From Gordonia aichiensis NBRC 108223 (GTDB lineage: Bacteria; Actinomycetota; Actinomycetes; Mycobacteriales; Mycobacteriaceae): a stretch of DNA of 48,174 nucleotides. The stretch lies in contig NZ_BANR01000029.1 of assembly GCF_000332975.1 (NCBI RefSeq), positions 1 to 48,174 of the forward strand. The letters run 5' to 3'. Numbering within the stretch: position 1 is the first letter of the stretch; each line of letters opens with the position of its first letter. The position numbers and the translations under genes are program-made. The notes under the pieces were generated by a model that searched no databases, was not told the DNA's origin, and saw nothing but the letters and a program-made list of their open reading frames with translations. Positions 8,349 to 19,358 of the stretch are shown here, piece by piece.

Positions 8349-9812
8349 TCAGGCCTCCCCGCGCTCGGCCCACCACTCGCGCAGCGCGGCGACGGCCTCC
8401 TCGTGCGAGAGGGGACCGCGATCAAGGCGCAACTCCTTGAGATACCGCCATGCCTGGCCGACGATCGGCCCGGCGGGTATCTGGAGGATCTCCATGATCG
8501 CGTTGCCGTCCAGATCGGGTCGCACGCGTTCGAGGTCTTCGGCTGCAGCCAACGCGGCGATCCGCTCCTCGAGGCTGTCGTAGTTCTCCTGCAGACGACG
8601 CGCTCTGCGCTTGTTGCGCGTGGTGCAGTCGGCACGCACCAGCTTGTTGAGGCGATCGAGCAGCGGACCGGCGTCGGTGACGTAGCGGCGGACAGCCGAA
8701 TCAGTCCACCGTCCCTCCCCGTAGCCATGGAAGCGCAGGTGCAGGAACACCAGCGTTGCCACATCTTCGACGACGGCCTTCGGGTACTTCAGTGCGCGCA
8801 TACGTTTGCGCACCATTTTCGCGCCGACGACCTCGTGATGGTGAAAGCTCACCCCGCCGTCGGGCTCGTGGCGTCGCGTCGCGGGTTTGCCGATGTCATG
8901 GAGCAGCGCCGCCCAGCGCAGTATGAGGTCGGGGTCGCCCTGCTCGAGGTCGATCGCCTGCTGCAGCACCGTCAGCGAGTGCTGGTAGACGTCCTTGTGC
9001 TGATGGTGCTCGTCGATGGTGAGCTTCATGCCCGGGACCTCGGGGAGCACGCGCTGCGCGAGCCCGGTCTCGACCATCACGTCGATCGCCTCGATCGGAT
9101 GCTCACCGAGGATGAGCTTGTCGAGTTCGGTGCGCACACGCTCGGCGGTGATGCGGTTGATCTCGTCGGCCATCTCGGTGATCGCGTCGAAAACCCGTGG
9201 CGCGAGCCGGAACCCGAGCTGGGACACGAACCGCACCGCCCGCAGCATCCGCAGCGGGTCGTCGTTGAACGACTCCTGCGGCGTCGCCGGGGTGTCGATG
9301 ATCCCGGCGAGCAGTGCGGTCATTCCGTCGAGCGGATCGTGGAACTCCGCCGGCCCGGTGGGACCGATCGCGACCGCCATCGCGTTCATCGTGAAATCGC
9401 GGCGCACCAGATCGGCTTCGAGTGAATCGCCGAACGTCACCTCGGGATTTCGGCCGACCCGGTCGTACTGATCGGCACGAAACGTCGTGATCTCGATCAT
9501 CACGTCGCCCTTACGTGCCGAGATCGTCCCGAACTCGATACCGGTGTCCCAGATCGCGTCGGCCCACCCGGTCAGCAGGCGCGTGATCTCTTCCGGCCGC
9601 GCGTCGGTGGTGAAGTCGAGGTCGTTGCCGAGCCGCCCGAGGACGGCGTCGCGAACCGACCCTCCCACCAGGTACAACTCGTGGCCTGCGGTCGCGAACC
9701 GCTCGCCCAGCGGCGCGAGGACGTCGGAAAGTCCCTGCAACGAGACCGCGGCAGCGGCGAGCAGCCTGGTGCGGCGCTCGATGCGCGCGTTCGATGCGGT
9801 CGGGTCGGTCAC
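8349..9812 (-). CDS. pcnA: CCA tRNA nucleotidyltransferase
   Basis: A 487-residue class II nucleotidyltransferase that adds or repairs the 3' CCA of tRNA. Seen in order: ELYLVGGSVRDAVLGRLGNDLDFTTDA with the GGxxRD and DxD catalytic motifs, RRDFTMNAMA, DPLRMLRAVRFVSQLGF, ITAERVRTELDKL, and an HD domain (LLHDIGKPATR and FHHHEVVGAKMVRKRM). The GTG at 9812 (VTDPTASNA) is preferred over the ORF's 9917, which would add a low-complexity extension. It is divergent from the mutT4-type gene, as in mycobacteria (Rv3907c/Rv3908), with a 137-bp shared promoter region. Confidence 0.95.
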   Translation of the reverse strand: MTDPTASNARIERRTRLLAAAAVSLQGLSDVLAPLGERFATAGHELYLVGGSVRDAVLGRLGNDLDFTTDARPEEITRLLTGWADAIWDTGIEFGTISARKGDVMIEITTFRADQYDRVGRNPEVTFGDSLEADLVRRDFTMNAMAVAIGPTGPAEFHDPLDGMTALLAGIIDTPATPQESFNDDPLRMLRAVRFVSQLGFRLAPRVFDAITEMADEINRITAERVRTELDKLILGEHPIEAIDVMVETGLAQRVLPEVPGMKLTIDEHHQHKDVYQHSLTVLQQAIDLEQGDPDLILRWAALLHDIGKPATRRHEPDGGVSFHHHEVVGAKMVRKRMRALKYPKAVVEDVATLVFLHLRFHGYGEGRWTDSAVRRYVTDAGPLLDRLNKLVRADCTTRNKRRARRLQENYDSLEERIAALAAAEDLERVRPDLDGNAIMEILQIPAGPIVGQAWRYLKELRLDRGPLSHEEAVAALREWWAERGEA

Positions 9813-9949
9813 GGCACGCCAGCCTACCGGCGCGGCCGCCGCACAAACATCTCGGCACCCACGCCGAACAGCCTTCTGACCGGTCCCGTTCCCGGCTCGC
9901 CCGGCGGCTGTGGGCAAACGGCAGGTGACCAGCGGCTAGCATCGAGTCT

Positions 9950-11230
9950 GTGTCCACCGAGTCCCCGACCAACCGTGCAGACGTCTCAGGCGACGTCTCT
10001 TCGGCTGGTCAGGGCGGTCCTTCGACGGGAAACTCCCCCGGTAGAGCGGGCGCCGATCCGGCGGGGAAATCCGTAGGCAACCCGGCAGCCGGCTCCGCCG
10101 GCAAACCCGGGCCGTCGCGCCGGTCGCGTCGAGGCCGTCGCCGACGACGCGCCCAGGACAACCGCCGCACCGAGAACTCCGGGACCGATCACCGTGCGGG
10201 CATCGAGCCCGCTCACAGTGCCAAGAACCCGAACCCCAAGAACCCGAACGCCAAGAACCCGAACGGCAAGAACCCCGACACGCAGCGAGACCGCCAGCGC
10301 AAACGTGCACCGTCTCCGGCAGATGTCGCTCGCGCCACATCCCGTTCACACCGCGTCGAAGCCGGTCTGGCAGATGCCGAGCCCGCCGATTGTGACGCGG
10401 AGACGTCGATCGAGGGCGCCCACGCCAAGGTCACGCCGCCCAAGCCGTCCGACATCGCGGTCGTCAGTGCACAGATCACCAAGACCGGCCTGGCCCACGC
10501 GTCGAACGGTCCCAAGCCGGGTCAGAACCGCAATCGACGACGCACCGCCCGCACCGGCGAACGCGGTGGCAGCCCCGACCGCTTGCAGACCGTCCGCGAG
10601 ACGTCTGCCGGCGGGCTCGTGATCTCCGACCTCGAGCTGCCCGTCGACGAGCTGTCCGCGGCGCTGATCGGTCGTGTCGACAGACGCGGCAGGCTGATGT
10701 GGTCGCTGCCGAAGGGGCACATCGAGACCGGCGAGACCGCCGAGCAGACCGCGATCCGCGAGGTCGCGGAGGAGACCGGCATCCAGGGCACGGTGGTGGC
10801 GCCACTCGGCAAGATCGACTACTGGTTCGTCAGCGAAGGCAAACGCATCCACAAGACGGTGCACCACTATCTGCTGCGCAGCGTCGGCGGCGAACTCTCC
10901 GACGCCGATTACGAGGTCAGCGAGGTCGCCTGGGTGCCGTTGCACGAGTTGCCGCGGAAGCTCACGTACTCTGACGAGCGGCGATTGGCCCGGATGGCGC
11001 GCGGCGTGATCGCCGATCTCGCCGCCGACCCTGCGCGGTTGGCCCAATCCGAGGCCGAGAGCAGCCGCACCGAACCGAACGCATATGAGAGAGCCGCAGC
11101 CGCACGTAATCAGCGACGCAACGACGTCGGGCATCGCTCGGAGGTCAAGCGCCGCACGGACAGCCAGCCCCAGGCGCGGCCGCGCCGACGGCGCAGGCGT
11201 CCACGGCGTCCTGCGTCCGGGGATGCGTGA
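9950..11230 (+). CDS. mutT4: MutT4-type NUDIX hydrolase with long disordered N-terminus
   Basis: A 426-residue protein. The NUDIX domain spans about residues 213-355 and has a complete box starting [20 protein letters not shown] and ending TGIQG. The first 210 residues are disordered, rich in Arg, Pro, Ala and Asn, and contain a four-copy pentapeptide repeat (KNPNx). The C-terminus ends in a basic Arg tail. Family members hydrolyse nucleoside-diphosphate derivatives; the mycobacterial gene in this position (Rv3908) is called mutT4. It starts with GTG at 9950 and overlaps the next gene's ATG by 8 bp, so it heads an operon with DUF6049 and murJ. Confidence 0.88.
   Translation: MSTESPTNRADVSGDVSSAGQGGPSTGNSPGRAGADPAGKSVGNPAAGSAGKPGPSRRSRRGRRRRRAQDNRRTENSGTDHRAGIEPAHSAKNPNPKNPNAKNPNGKNPDTQRDRQRKRAPSPADVARATSRSHRVEAGLADAEPADCDAETSIEGAHAKVTPPKPSDIAVVSAQITKTGLAHASNGPKPGQNRNRRRTARTGERGGSPDRLQTVRETSAGGLVISDLELPVDELSAALIGRVDRRGRLMWSLPKGHIETGETAEQTAIREVAEETGIQGTVVAPLGKIDYWFVSEGKRIHKTVHHYLLRSVGGELSDADYEVSEVAWVPLHELPRKLTYSDERRLARMARGVIADLAADPARLAQSEAESSRTEPNAYERAAAARNQRRNDVGHRSEVKRRTDSQPQARPRRRRRRPRRPASGDA
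10221..10280 (+). repeat. 15-bp tandem repeat, four copies, inside mutT4
   Basis: Four consecutive 15-bp units, consensus CCAAGAACCCGAACG, at 10221, 10236, 10251 and 10266; the last is degenerate. They encode [15 protein letters not shown] and KNPD-type pentapeptides in the disordered region. The unit length is a multiple of three, so copy number can change without a frameshift. Confidence 0.9.
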
Positions 11231-14200
11231 CGTCCTGCGTACTGGTGTTTCACGGCGCCCGCGTGCCTCTGTCGTCACCCGTGCGCGCGTTCTGCTCGCT
11301 CTCGTCGGCGTGGTCATCCTGGCGGCACTGTGCGCTGCCCCAGCGTCCGCCGCACCCGGTACGGGAACCTCGGATGGCGCAGCGTCGTCGTCAGACGACC
11401 AGCGTTTCGCCTCCGTCGTGATCGACACGCTGACCCCGTCGTTGGTCACCACCACATCGGGCCCTGATCTCACCATCGAGGGGCACGTACGCAACACCAG
11501 TTCGCGCTCGATCAAAGACCTCAGCATCCGTCTCGAACGCGGCGACGCCGTGCGTGACGCCGCCGGGCTGCGGAGCAGTCTCGCCGTGGCTCATCCGCCG
11601 ATCGCCGTCGCCGGTCGCTTCCGCGCCCTCACCGACGAGCTCGCTCCCGGTGCCGAGGTCTCGTTCCGACTCAACATGTCCCTCTCGGGCGAGTCGGGCA
11701 TGCAGATTTCGCAGACCGGCGTGTACCCGCTGCAGGTCAACGTCAACGGTGTCCCCGACTACGGATCGATGGCGCAGGTAGCCGGATCACGGACCCTTCT
11801 CCCCGTCCTCTCTCTACCGCCCGATAAGGACCGCGCGGCCCAATTCGACTCATCGGGGCTCGACGGGACGGGACTCGGTTCGACGGGACCGGATTCGACG
11901 TCGGGCAGCAATGGTGGTCTCGGGGCCGACGGTGCGGTCTCGGCCGATACCTCTGACCCCGCGCGTATCACCATGCTCTGGCCCCTGGCAGCACCCCCAC
12001 AACTCGCGGCAGGCGGGTTGGGCGGCGGAACCGAGCCCGTGCGCCTGATCAGTGACGACATGGCGCGCTCCCTTCGAGATGGCGGCCGGCTGCATGAGCT
12101 GCTCGAATCCGCCAAGAATGCGATCGGCACCTCCGATTCCGATGCCGGGCAGGACGACGCCGGTGGCGCAAACGCCGGCGCGTCGTCGAGCGGTTCCGGT
12201 TCACAGACATCGGACTCGGGCACGCCGGGTTCCGGAACGGGCGCATCGGGAGCACAAACACAGGGCGCAGGCTCATCGGAGGCCGGGACGCCGGGTCCCG
12301 CCGCGGCGGGGCCCGGGGAGTCGTCGACGACATCCGGTGCAGCCCCGACCTCCGACCTGCAACGAAGCATGTGTCTTGCCGTCGATCCCGATCTGTTGGT
12401 GACCATTCGCGCAATGTCGATGGGCTACGTGGTGGCCAGCGATCCGTCCGACCCCACGTCGCGGACCACGCCCGGCACCGGGAGTGACGCCGCCTCCCAG
12501 TGGCTCACCGACCTTCGTGGTGTCGCGGCACGGACCTGTGTCGTCGCCCTACCGTTCAGCCAGGCAGATCTGGCCTCGCTGGCCCGCATCGACCGTTCCG
12601 GGCTGACCTCGGCCACACTCGACACCCCCGCCGACGTCGTCGACGCAATCCTCGGAGTCCGCAGTGTGCGGGGACTGACCATCCCCGCGCTCGGTGCCGT
12701 CGATCAGTCCGGAAGTGAGTTGCTGCGCCGGTCGGGGCATCCCAGAGTGCTCGTCGCCGGTTCGTCGGTCGATCCGACCGGCGCTCCCACTGCGTCCGGC
12801 CTCTACAACGCGGGCGGTCTGCAAGCTCAGACCTACGACTCGTCGGTCAGCGCCGCACTCGGCGCGGTGGGCACGGGTCCGCTGGTCACCGCGCTCACGC
12901 CGCCGAGCCAGCAGGTCGATCTTGCCGACGAGTCACCGACCAGCAGACGCCAGGCCGCCGTCGCTGCGCTGGCGTTCCGGTCGATCGCGACACCCGGATC
13001 GAGCGCAGGCGATGGAACCGATGCCGGCACCGCAACCACGAACACCGCAACGACGAACACACCGGTGACGAACACAGCCGGCCGCGCAGAGGTCGTCATG
13101 CCGCCGACCTACTGGTCTGCCACCGCCGACGACGCCAACGCTCTGTTCTCCACGGCGACGGTCCTGTTCGGCTCGCGCGCGGCCACCCCCGCCCCGTTGG
13201 ACGACCTGGTGAATCGACTCGGCGCGGCGTCGGCACCCGCGCGCCTGATCGATCCGCCCGGCGTCGGCCCGATATCGCAGATAGGACCCGCGCTCACCGA
13301 TCGAACCATCGACTCGATCCGGTCTGCGGCAGACGAATCATGGCGCCTTCAGGGAGCGCTGGTCGATTCGACCGACGTCGACGCCAGCCCGGAGCGATAC
13401 ATGTCCCAGTTGCGTGAGGATCTTCTCCGCTCGATCCGCTCGCCCGACGAGAACAATTCGACCACCAGAACGCGGCTCGCCCGAGAACGTCAGCAGCGGA
13501 TCGCCGCGGTGCGCGCGACTCTCGACCGAATGCACGGTTCGGTCGACATCCTCGATCCCGGCGGCCGATACACGCTCGCCTCGGAGCGCAGTCCGCTGCT
13601 GCTCGTCGTGCGCAACGACCTCGCACTACCGATCAGGGTCCGGATCACCACGACGGCCCCGAAGGATCTCGAGATCGGAGACGTCGGGGTCGTCGAGATC
13701 CCCGCCCGCGGCACCCGGCAGATCCAGTTGCCGACGCATGCGCAGTCATCCGAGGCGATGACGGTGACGATCGGCATGTCGACGGTGACCGGCGTGACAC
13801 TCGGTGCGCCCATCAAACTCTCGGTGTACTCCAACGCCTACGGGAAACCGCTGTTCATCGTCACGATCTGCGCAGCCGTCGCGCTGATCCTGCTCACGGC
13901 ACGCCGGTTGTGGCGGCGGTTCCGCGGCAGGCCGGACCCCGCCGACGAGGACAGACCCGAGCCCGACGAGCTCGAACGCATGCTCGCCGCGAGCACGTAC
14001 CAGCAACGGCGCCGTACCCTCCAACAAGAGGAAGCACTCATCGAGGCGACCGAACCGCGTGACGGTGACAGGCTCGCGGGTGAACTGCCCGACGGGGAGA
14101 CCCCCGAAACCGGCCGGGCCGAGTTGGCCGGCGACCACAACGAGGGCTACGAGAACGAGAAGAACCGGGTAGGCGGGGAGCAGCCAGGTACCGAGACGGC

Positions 14201-14252
14201 GAAAGACAGCGGGACGGCAAAGGACAGCGGCACGGACAGGACGGGTGCATGA
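11223..14252 (+). CDS. DUF6049 family secreted/membrane protein (Rv3909 type)
   Basis: A 1009-residue protein located between the NUDIX gene and murJ, as Rv3909 is in mycobacteria. Seen: an N-terminal signal segment ([21 protein letters not shown]), a long extracellular part with a low-complexity Gly/Ser/Asp insertion at about residues 300-385, a beta-rich C-terminal portion, one transmembrane helix near residues 875-895 ([18 protein letters not shown]), and a charged cytoplasmic tail rich in Glu and Lys. The ATG at 11223 overlaps the mutT4 stop by 8 bp and places the signal segment correctly; the earlier frame start at 11085 lies within mutT4. The function is unknown, but the conserved linkage to MurJ suggests a cell-envelope role. 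Confidence 0.85.
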   Translation: MRDVLRTGVSRRPRASVVTRARVLLALVGVVILAALCAAPASAAPGTGTSDGAASSSDDQRFASVVIDTLTPSLVTTTSGPDLTIEGHVRNTSSRSIKDLSIRLERGDAVRDAAGLRSSLAVAHPPIAVAGRFRALTDELAPGAEVSFRLNMSLSGESGMQISQTGVYPLQVNVNGVPDYGSMAQVAGSRTLLPVLSLPPDKDRAAQFDSSGLDGTGLGSTGPDSTSGSNGGLGADGAVSADTSDPARITMLWPLAAPPQLAAGGLGGGTEPVRLISDDMARSLRDGGRLHELLESAKNAIGTSDSDAGQDDAGGANAGASSSGSGSQTSDSGTPGSGTGASGAQTQGAGSSEAGTPGPAAAGPGESSTTSGAAPTSDLQRSMCLAVDPDLLVTIRAMSMGYVVASDPSDPTSRTTPGTGSDAASQWLTDLRGVAARTCVVALPFSQADLASLARIDRSGLTSATLDTPADVVDAILGVRSVRGLTIPALGAVDQSGSELLRRSGHPRVLVAGSSVDPTGAPTASGLYNAGGLQAQTYDSSVSAALGAVGTGPLVTALTPPSQQVDLADESPTSRRQAAVAALAFRSIATPGSSAGDGTDAGTATTNTATTNTPVTNTAGRAEVVMPPTYWSATADDANALFSTATVLFGSRAATPAPLDDLVNRLGAASAPARLIDPPGVGPISQIGPALTDRTIDSIRSAADESWRLQGALVDSTDVDASPERYMSQLREDLLRSIRSPDENNSTTRTRLARERQQRIAAVRATLDRMHGSVDILDPGGRYTLASERSPLLLVVRNDLALPIRVRITTTAPKDLEIGDVGVVEIPARGTRQIQLPTHAQSSEAMTVTIGMSTVTGVTLGAPIKLSVYSNAYGKPLFIVTICAAVALILLTARRLWRRFRGRPDPADEDRPEPDELERMLAASTYQQRRRTLQQEEALIEATEPRDGDRLAGELPDGETPETGRAELAGDHNEGYENEKNRVGGEQPGTETAKDSGTAKDSGTDRTGA

Positions 14253-17200
14253 GCGATCGAGGACAACGAGGCGACGGCCGAGACCCACGCGCCCCCCGCG
14301 ATCCCGGCATGCGCGATCCCGGGGTGGGTCCTGCGCCATTGAACGGGCCGGTCGGCGCGCGTCCGCCGCTGTCGGGTCGCGCCGCTCCCCGCGTGATCCC
14401 GCCGACACGCTCCGACATCCCGCGTTCGACGCCGCGCGACCCGCGCCCGTCCCGTGATCTACCCCCGCACCGTGACAGCGCGCACGAGCGGCCCCGCGAC
14501 AACGCGCCTCAGCCGGGTGCTCAGCCGCGACGTGGCGCCCAACCGCGCCGCGGCACCGAACCTGTGCGCCCGGGACGCCCCCTGCGCGAGGCCAAACCGT
14601 CGACGACGTCACGGCGGTCTGATGCGCGCAGGGAGGTTCCGCCAAACCCCCAGGCGGCCCGCGGCCGGACGCCCACCGCGACCGTGCCGCGTAGCGCCGG
14701 CAGCTCGACCGACGCCTCTCGCCCGAACGACGCCTCGTCGTCGCCGACGGGCCTCGCGCGCGACTCCGACGAGAGCATCGTCAAGACCTCCGGCTCCATC
14801 GCGCTCGCCACTCTGACCAGCCGCGTCACCGGTTTCGTCCGCACCGTTCTGGTGTTGGCGATGCTCGGTCCCGCGATAGCCTCGGCGTTCCAGGCGGCGT
14901 ACGTGCTGCCGAACATGATCGCCGAGGTCGTACTCGGCGCAGTGCTGACCGCGATCGTGATCCCGACCCTTGTCCGTGCGGAGGCCGAGGACCCCGACGG
15001 CGGTCGCGGCTTCATCAACCGCATCTTCACGCTGGCGCTGTGCACACTGGGCGCCGCGACGGTGATCGCGCTGATCGCCGCTCCCCTGCTCACCTACCTC
15101 AATGTCGGCGATGGGGATGTCAACAGACCGCTGACGACAGCACTCGCCTATCTGCTGCTGCCGGAGATCCTCTTCTACGGGCTCTCGGCGCTGTTCATCG
15201 CGATCCTGAACATGAAGGGCCTGTTCAAACCCGGTGCATGGGCGCCGGTGCTGAACAACGTCGTGCAGATCGCCACGCTCGTCCTGTACGCGCTGATGCC
15301 GGGCGAGATGACCCTCAACCCGGTCAGAATGTCCGAGCCCAAGCTGCTCGTCCTCGGTATCGGCACCACGCTCGGCGTTGTCTTGCAGGCGTCCGTATTG
15401 CTCCCCTGGCTGCGCCGTGCCGGGGTGCAGCTGAAACTCCAATGGGGCATCGACGCGCGGCTGCGCGCCTTCGGCCGTCAGGCCGTCGCGATCGTCGGCT
15501 ACGTAGCGGTACTGCAGGTGGGCCTCTTCATCACCTACCGGATCGCGTCTCACGCCGACTCGTCGGGCATTTCGATCTACAACACTCATTGGCAGTTGCT
15601 GCAGCTGCCCTACGGCGTCCTCGGCGTGACGATCCTGACGGCGATCATGCCGAGGCTGTCCCGCAACGCGGCAGCCGACAACCGCGATGCCGTCGTCGAC
15701 GATCTCTCGCTCGCCTCGCGTCTCACGATGGTCGCGCTGGTTCCGACCGTCGCGTTCATGACGTTCTTCGGTCCGGCCATCGGCATCGCGATCTTCAACT
15801 TCGGCAAGTTCGACGCCGCCGCGTCGTCCCAGCTCGGCTCTGTACTCGCCTGGGGCGCTTTCACGCTCATCCCGTATTCGATCACGCTCGTGCAATTGCG
15901 CGTCTTCTACGCCGCGCAGGATGCGTGGACGCCGACGTGGATCGCGCTCGGCATCACCGTCGTCAAGGTCGCGGCGTCGTATCTGGGTCCTGTCCTGTTC
16001 TCCGATCCGCACCTGGTGATCCGGTGGCTGTCGCTGTCCAATGGTCTCGGATATCTCGCAGGCGCCATCGTCGGCCACTTCCTCCTCCGAAAACGACTCG
16101 CCTACCGACGCCTCGAAGGTGTTGCGCGCACAACGATCGTGACTCTGATCGTGTCCGTCGGCGTCGCTGCCATCGTGTGGGGTATCGCCGAGCTGTCGGG
16201 GCTGCACTATCTGGGGACCGCCGAGGGCAAGATCGGCTCGCTCGTCTACCTCGTCCTCACCGCCGTCGTCGTACTCGGTGTGACCTACGCCGGACTGTCC
16301 GCTGCGGGCCTGCCCGACGTCGTTGCGATCGGCAATTCGGTACGGCGCCTGCTTGGTCGGTTCATCCCCGCGCTCGCACCGCCTGCCGGTGAGGTCACGG
16401 AATCGACGCCGACGATCACGGTTCAGTTTCCGCGGGTCACTGCCGACGAATCGCTCCCGTACTCTGGTCAGGTACAGGTGATCCGGCGATTCGACCGTGG
16501 TACCGCGACCTGGCAGTCGTACGCGGTACACAGCGGAGGTGCCGCCGGAGGTCGGGGTCTCGAGGTCCCCTCGCAACCGCGTGAACCACGAGATATTCGG
16601 TATCGGAGAAGAGGAGTCCGACGCGTGACTGACAGCGGCGTGACTGAGAGCAACGTGACCGACGGCGACGTCACCGAGAGTGCTCTCGAGACCACCCACC
16701 GGCCCGAGACGCCCTCCGGCAACGCACACGAGCGGCCCGGACCGGACGAACCCGCCACGGCACACGAACGGTCGGCGTCCCCGGCCCGCGAGGCCGCGCC
16801 CGACCCAGATCGTCCCGAATTCATCGGAGCGCCCGTGCGGCGCGGCCCGCGCCTCGTGCCGGGTGCCGCCGTCGCCGGTGGCCGCTACCGCCTCCTCGAC
16901 ACGCACGGGGGAACGCGCGGACTCCAGTTCTGGCGCGCGCAGGACATCAACCTTGACCGCGAGGTCGGTCTGACATTCGTCGACGCCGAGCAACTCGCAC
17001 CACCGCCCGAGCGCGGAGAACAGCCCAGCGCAACCGATTCCGGCCCGCAGGGAGTGCTCACGCGCACTCTGCGGCTCGGCCAGATCAGCTCCGCGGGCGT
17101 CGCACGCGTCCTCGACGTCGTGCGCGGATCGTCCGGCGGCATCGTGGTCACCGAATGGGTCCCCGGCTCGTCATTGGCCGACGTCGCACGCTCGGGTCCC

Positions 17201-18376
17201 TCCCCCATCGGCGCCGCACGCGCGGTTCGCGCACTCGCCGCCGCCGCTGAAGCCGCACACCGATCCGGCGGTGCTCTCTCCATCGACCACCCCGATCGGA
17301 TTCGGATCAGCACAGACGGCAACGCCGTTCTCGCCTTCCCGGGAACCCTTGCAGGCGACGACAAGTCGTCCGACGTGCGCGGCCTCGGCGCGGTGCTCTA
17401 TGCGCTGCTCCTCGCACGCTGGCCGCTCGACGGCCAGACCGGACACGATCTGGTCACCACTGCAGACACGACGACGCCCGTCGGCGGGCTCCCCATCGCA
17501 TCGCCCGGGCCCGACGGCGAGCCGATCGATCCACGAGAGGTCAAGTCCGACATACCATTCGAGATCTCCGCTGTCGCCTCACGTGCACTCGACGGCGCCC
17601 GCGGTATCCGCACCGCGGGTACCGTGCAGCACGTCCTCGACCAGGCGACGGTCGTCGATCTCCAGACGGACATGCTGCCGGCCATCAACAACGACGAGCC
17701 GCCCGTCCGGATCGGCACGCACGAACCGTCCACGGCTTCGGCGGCCCGCAAACGCAACGTCGGATTGCTCGCAGGCGCGGCCCTGCTCGCCCTGTTCGTC
17801 GTCATCGCGCTGATTGTCTGGGCCACAGGCGTTTTCGGTGGTGACGATGGCGACACCAACATCAATTCGATCCTTCCCACCACGTCGGCGCCCGCCTCGC
17901 CGGGCAACCCTGCGCCGCCGGCGGCAGCTGCCGGTTCGGCCATCCCCCTCAACGCGATCTCACTCGTCGACTTCTCGGGCCAGCCGCCGGACAACTCCGT
18001 CAATCTGCAGAACGTGATCAGCGGTGCCGCTCCCCCATGGCGTAGCGATAGCTACCGCGGCTCAGCCGCGTTCGGGGGTCTCAAGAACGGCATGGGTCTC
18101 ATGTTCGATCTGGGCAGTGACCAGAGCGTCAAGACCGTCACCGTCAAGTCCCCCACACCGGGTTTCAACGTCGAGATCCGCACGGCGCCATCGGCAACGC
18201 CGACGCAGGCCCAGACGTCCACAGTCGCTTCGGGGACAGTCGATTCGGCCAGCACCACGCTGACCGTCGGGGACCCACAGCCCAGTCGCTATGTCATGGT
18301 GTGGCTCACCTCGCTGCCCGCGTCGGGCAATGGCAGCTACCAGGTGCAAATCGGCCAGGTCACGATGTCGCGCTGA
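14249..18376 (+). CDS. murJ: MurJ lipid II flippase fused to a pseudokinase and extracellular domain
   Basis: A 1375-residue protein, MviN/Rv3910 type, starting at an ATGA overlap with the DUF6049 gene. Domains: a disordered Arg/Pro-rich cytoplasmic N-terminus (1-170); the MOP-family MurJ flippase with about 14 helices (about 175-710), beginning SGSIALATLTSRVTGFVRT; a linker; a protein-kinase-like domain (about 870-1150); one transmembrane helix (about 1170-1195, LLALFVVIALIVWATGVFG); and an extracellular beta-sandwich domain (about 1240-1375). The kinase part lacks the usual catalytic residues: the VAxK lysine is replaced (VGLTFVD), HRD is absent and DFG is replaced by FPG. In mycobacteria this pseudokinase is phosphorylated by PknB and recruits FhaA, regulating lipid II export. 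The stop overlaps the convergent desaturase by 17 bp. Confidence 0.95.
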   Translation: MSDRGQRGDGRDPRAPRDPGMRDPGVGPAPLNGPVGARPPLSGRAAPRVIPPTRSDIPRSTPRDPRPSRDLPPHRDSAHERPRDNAPQPGAQPRRGAQPRRGTEPVRPGRPLREAKPSTTSRRSDARREVPPNPQAARGRTPTATVPRSAGSSTDASRPNDASSSPTGLARDSDESIVKTSGSIALATLTSRVTGFVRTVLVLAMLGPAIASAFQAAYVLPNMIAEVVLGAVLTAIVIPTLVRAEAEDPDGGRGFINRIFTLALCTLGAATVIALIAAPLLTYLNVGDGDVNRPLTTALAYLLLPEILFYGLSALFIAILNMKGLFKPGAWAPVLNNVVQIATLVLYALMPGEMTLNPVRMSEPKLLVLGIGTTLGVVLQASVLLPWLRRAGVQLKLQWGIDARLRAFGRQAVAIVGYVAVLQVGLFITYRIASHADSSGISIYNTHWQLLQLPYGVLGVTILTAIMPRLSRNAAADNRDAVVDDLSLASRLTMVALVPTVAFMTFFGPAIGIAIFNFGKFDAAASSQLGSVLAWGAFTLIPYSITLVQLRVFYAAQDAWTPTWIALGITVVKVAASYLGPVLFSDPHLVIRWLSLSNGLGYLAGAIVGHFLLRKRLAYRRLEGVARTTIVTLIVSVGVAAIVWGIAELSGLHYLGTAEGKIGSLVYLVLTAVVVLGVTYAGLSAAGLPDVVAIGNSVRRLLGRFIPALAPPAGEVTESTPTITVQFPRVTADESLPYSGQVQVIRRFDRGTATWQSYAVHSGGAAGGRGLEVPSQPREPRDIRYRRRGVRRVTDSGVTESNVTDGDVTESALETTHRPETPSGNAHERPGPDEPATAHERSASPAREAAPDPDRPEFIGAPVRRGPRLVPGAAVAGGRYRLLDTHGGTRGLQFWRAQDINLDREVGLTFVDAEQLAPPPERGEQPSATDSGPQGVLTRTLRLGQISSAGVARVLDVVRGSSGGIVVTEWVPGSSLADVARSGPSPIGAARAVRALAAAAEAAHRSGGALSIDHPDRIRISTDGNAVLAFPGTLAGDDKSSDVRGLGAVLYALLLARWPLDGQTGHDLVTTADTTTPVGGLPIASPGPDGEPIDPREVKSDIPFEISAVASRALDGARGIRTAGTVQHVLDQATVVDLQTDMLPAINNDEPPVRIGTHEPSTASAARKRNVGLLAGAALLALFVVIALIVWATGVFGGDDGDTNINSILPTTSAPASPGNPAPPAAAAGSAIPLNAISLVDFSGQPPDNSVNLQNVISGAAPPWRSDSYRGSAAFGGLKNGMGLMFDLGSDQSVKTVTVKSPTPGFNVEIRTAPSATPTQAQTSTVASGTVDSASTTLTVGDPQPSRYVMVWLTSLPASGNGSYQVQIGQVTMSR

Positions 18377-19286
18377 CCTTCGTGTCGTCGGCCTCTTCTC
18401 CAGCGGCTGCCGCCTGAGCAGACGGCGCCCAGCCCGGCGGCCCGAACACATAGCCCAGCCGCGCACGCCACCCAGCTGCGCTGCGCACATCTCGAGCGAT
18501 GCTCGCGTACTCATGGGTCTGCAGTGTGACGATATTGTACGTGCCGACGGGCTTGGTGAGTCCGTAAGTCGGGCGGTGGATTTCGGGTTGGAACGAGCCG
18601 AACAGCCGATCCCAGATGATGAGGGTGCCGCCGTAGTTTCGGTCGAGGTACTCCGGATCACTACCGTGATGCACTCGATGATGCGACGGCGTGTTGAACA
18701 CGAATTCGAAAGGGCGCCACATCTTGTCGATGCGCTCGGTGTGAATCCAGAACTGGTAGACCAGGTTCAGCGAATACGAGGCGAACACCAACGCCGGAGG
18801 CACACCGAGAAGGGGGAGTGGCAACCACATCACCAGCGCCGCACTGATATTCCACTTCTGGCGCAACGCTGTCGCAAAGTTGAAGTATTCGCTCGAGTGA
18901 TGCGCCTGATGCGTTGCCCACACCAGTCTGACCCGATGCGACACACGATGCGACCAATAGAACAGGAAGTCGACGCCGAGGAAGGCGACGGCCCACGTGT
19001 ACCACGCGGTGGCCGGGAGATGCCACGGTGCGAGATAGGCGAAGATTGCCGTGTACACCAGCAATCCCAGCAGCTTCCAGACTGCGCTGGTCGCGATCGA
19101 CACGACGCCCATCGACAGACTCGCCCTGGCGTCGCGCTTCTCGTAGGCGCCCCGGGGCGGACGGCCATCGCCGTCGGCGTCCTCGAGTTTCCACGCCGCG
19201 AACCACTCGATGGCCAGCATCGTCACGAAGAACGGAATGGCCAGAACCGTCGGTTCTCTCATGGGATCGGGGAGTAGGTCGAGCAT
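18360..19286 (-). CDS. Fatty acid hydroxylase / sterol desaturase family enzyme
   Basis: A 308-residue membrane di-iron oxygenase. The histidine boxes are HRVSH, HQAHHSSE and HRVHHG, with the supporting WIHTERI motif between boxes 2 and 3; four or five hydrophobic segments are visible. Family members hydroxylate or desaturate lipids using O2. The ATG at 19286 (MLDLLPDP) is chosen because GGAGG lies about 10 bases upstream; the longer frame to 19319 would start inside an operator. It is divergent from a TetR gene, and two copies of a TGACAC-N6-GTGTCA palindrome lie between them, so it is probably repressed by that TetR. The substrate is unknown. Confidence 0.88.
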   Translation of the reverse strand: MLDLLPDPMREPTVLAIPFFVTMLAIEWFAAWKLEDADGDGRPPRGAYEKRDARASLSMGVVSIATSAVWKLLGLLVYTAIFAYLAPWHLPATAWYTWAVAFLGVDFLFYWSHRVSHRVRLVWATHQAHHSSEYFNFATALRQKWNISAALVMWLPLPLLGVPPALVFASYSLNLVYQFWIHTERIDKMWRPFEFVFNTPSHHRVHHGSDPEYLDRNYGGTLIIWDRLFGSFQPEIHRPTYGLTKPVGTYNIVTLQTHEYASIARDVRSAAGWRARLGYVFGPPGWAPSAQAAAAGEEADDTKVSATS

Positions 19287-19313
19287 GGTGGTGTCACCTC
19301 CGGTCCAGCCATC

Positions 19314-19331
19314 TGACACGACCGTGTGTCA
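19314..19331. promoter_or_regulatory. TetR operator candidate 1 (TGACAC-N6-GTGTCA)
   Basis: A perfect inverted repeat, extended by one base on each side to CTGACAC-N6-GTGTCAG. It lies just upstream of the desaturase start and shares exact half-sites with a second copy 27 bp away (centre to centre). Confidence 0.8.
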
Positions 19332-19340
19332 GATTCATGT

Positions 19341-19358
19341 TGACACAGTATCGTGTCA
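19341..19358. promoter_or_regulatory. TetR operator candidate 2 (TGACAC-N6-GTGTCA)
   Basis: The second copy of the same palindrome, nearer the TetR gene start (19410). Spacing of 27 bp from copy 1 is about 2.5 helical turns. The pair between divergent genes fits autoregulation by TetR together with control of the desaturase. Confidence 0.8.

Noticed and set aside
14609..16993. Long minus-strand open frame (about 790 codons) opposite murJ
   Set aside because: It is the antisense shadow of murJ; composition is Arg/Asp/Gln-rich with no domain, and the plus-strand frame has clear flippase motifs.
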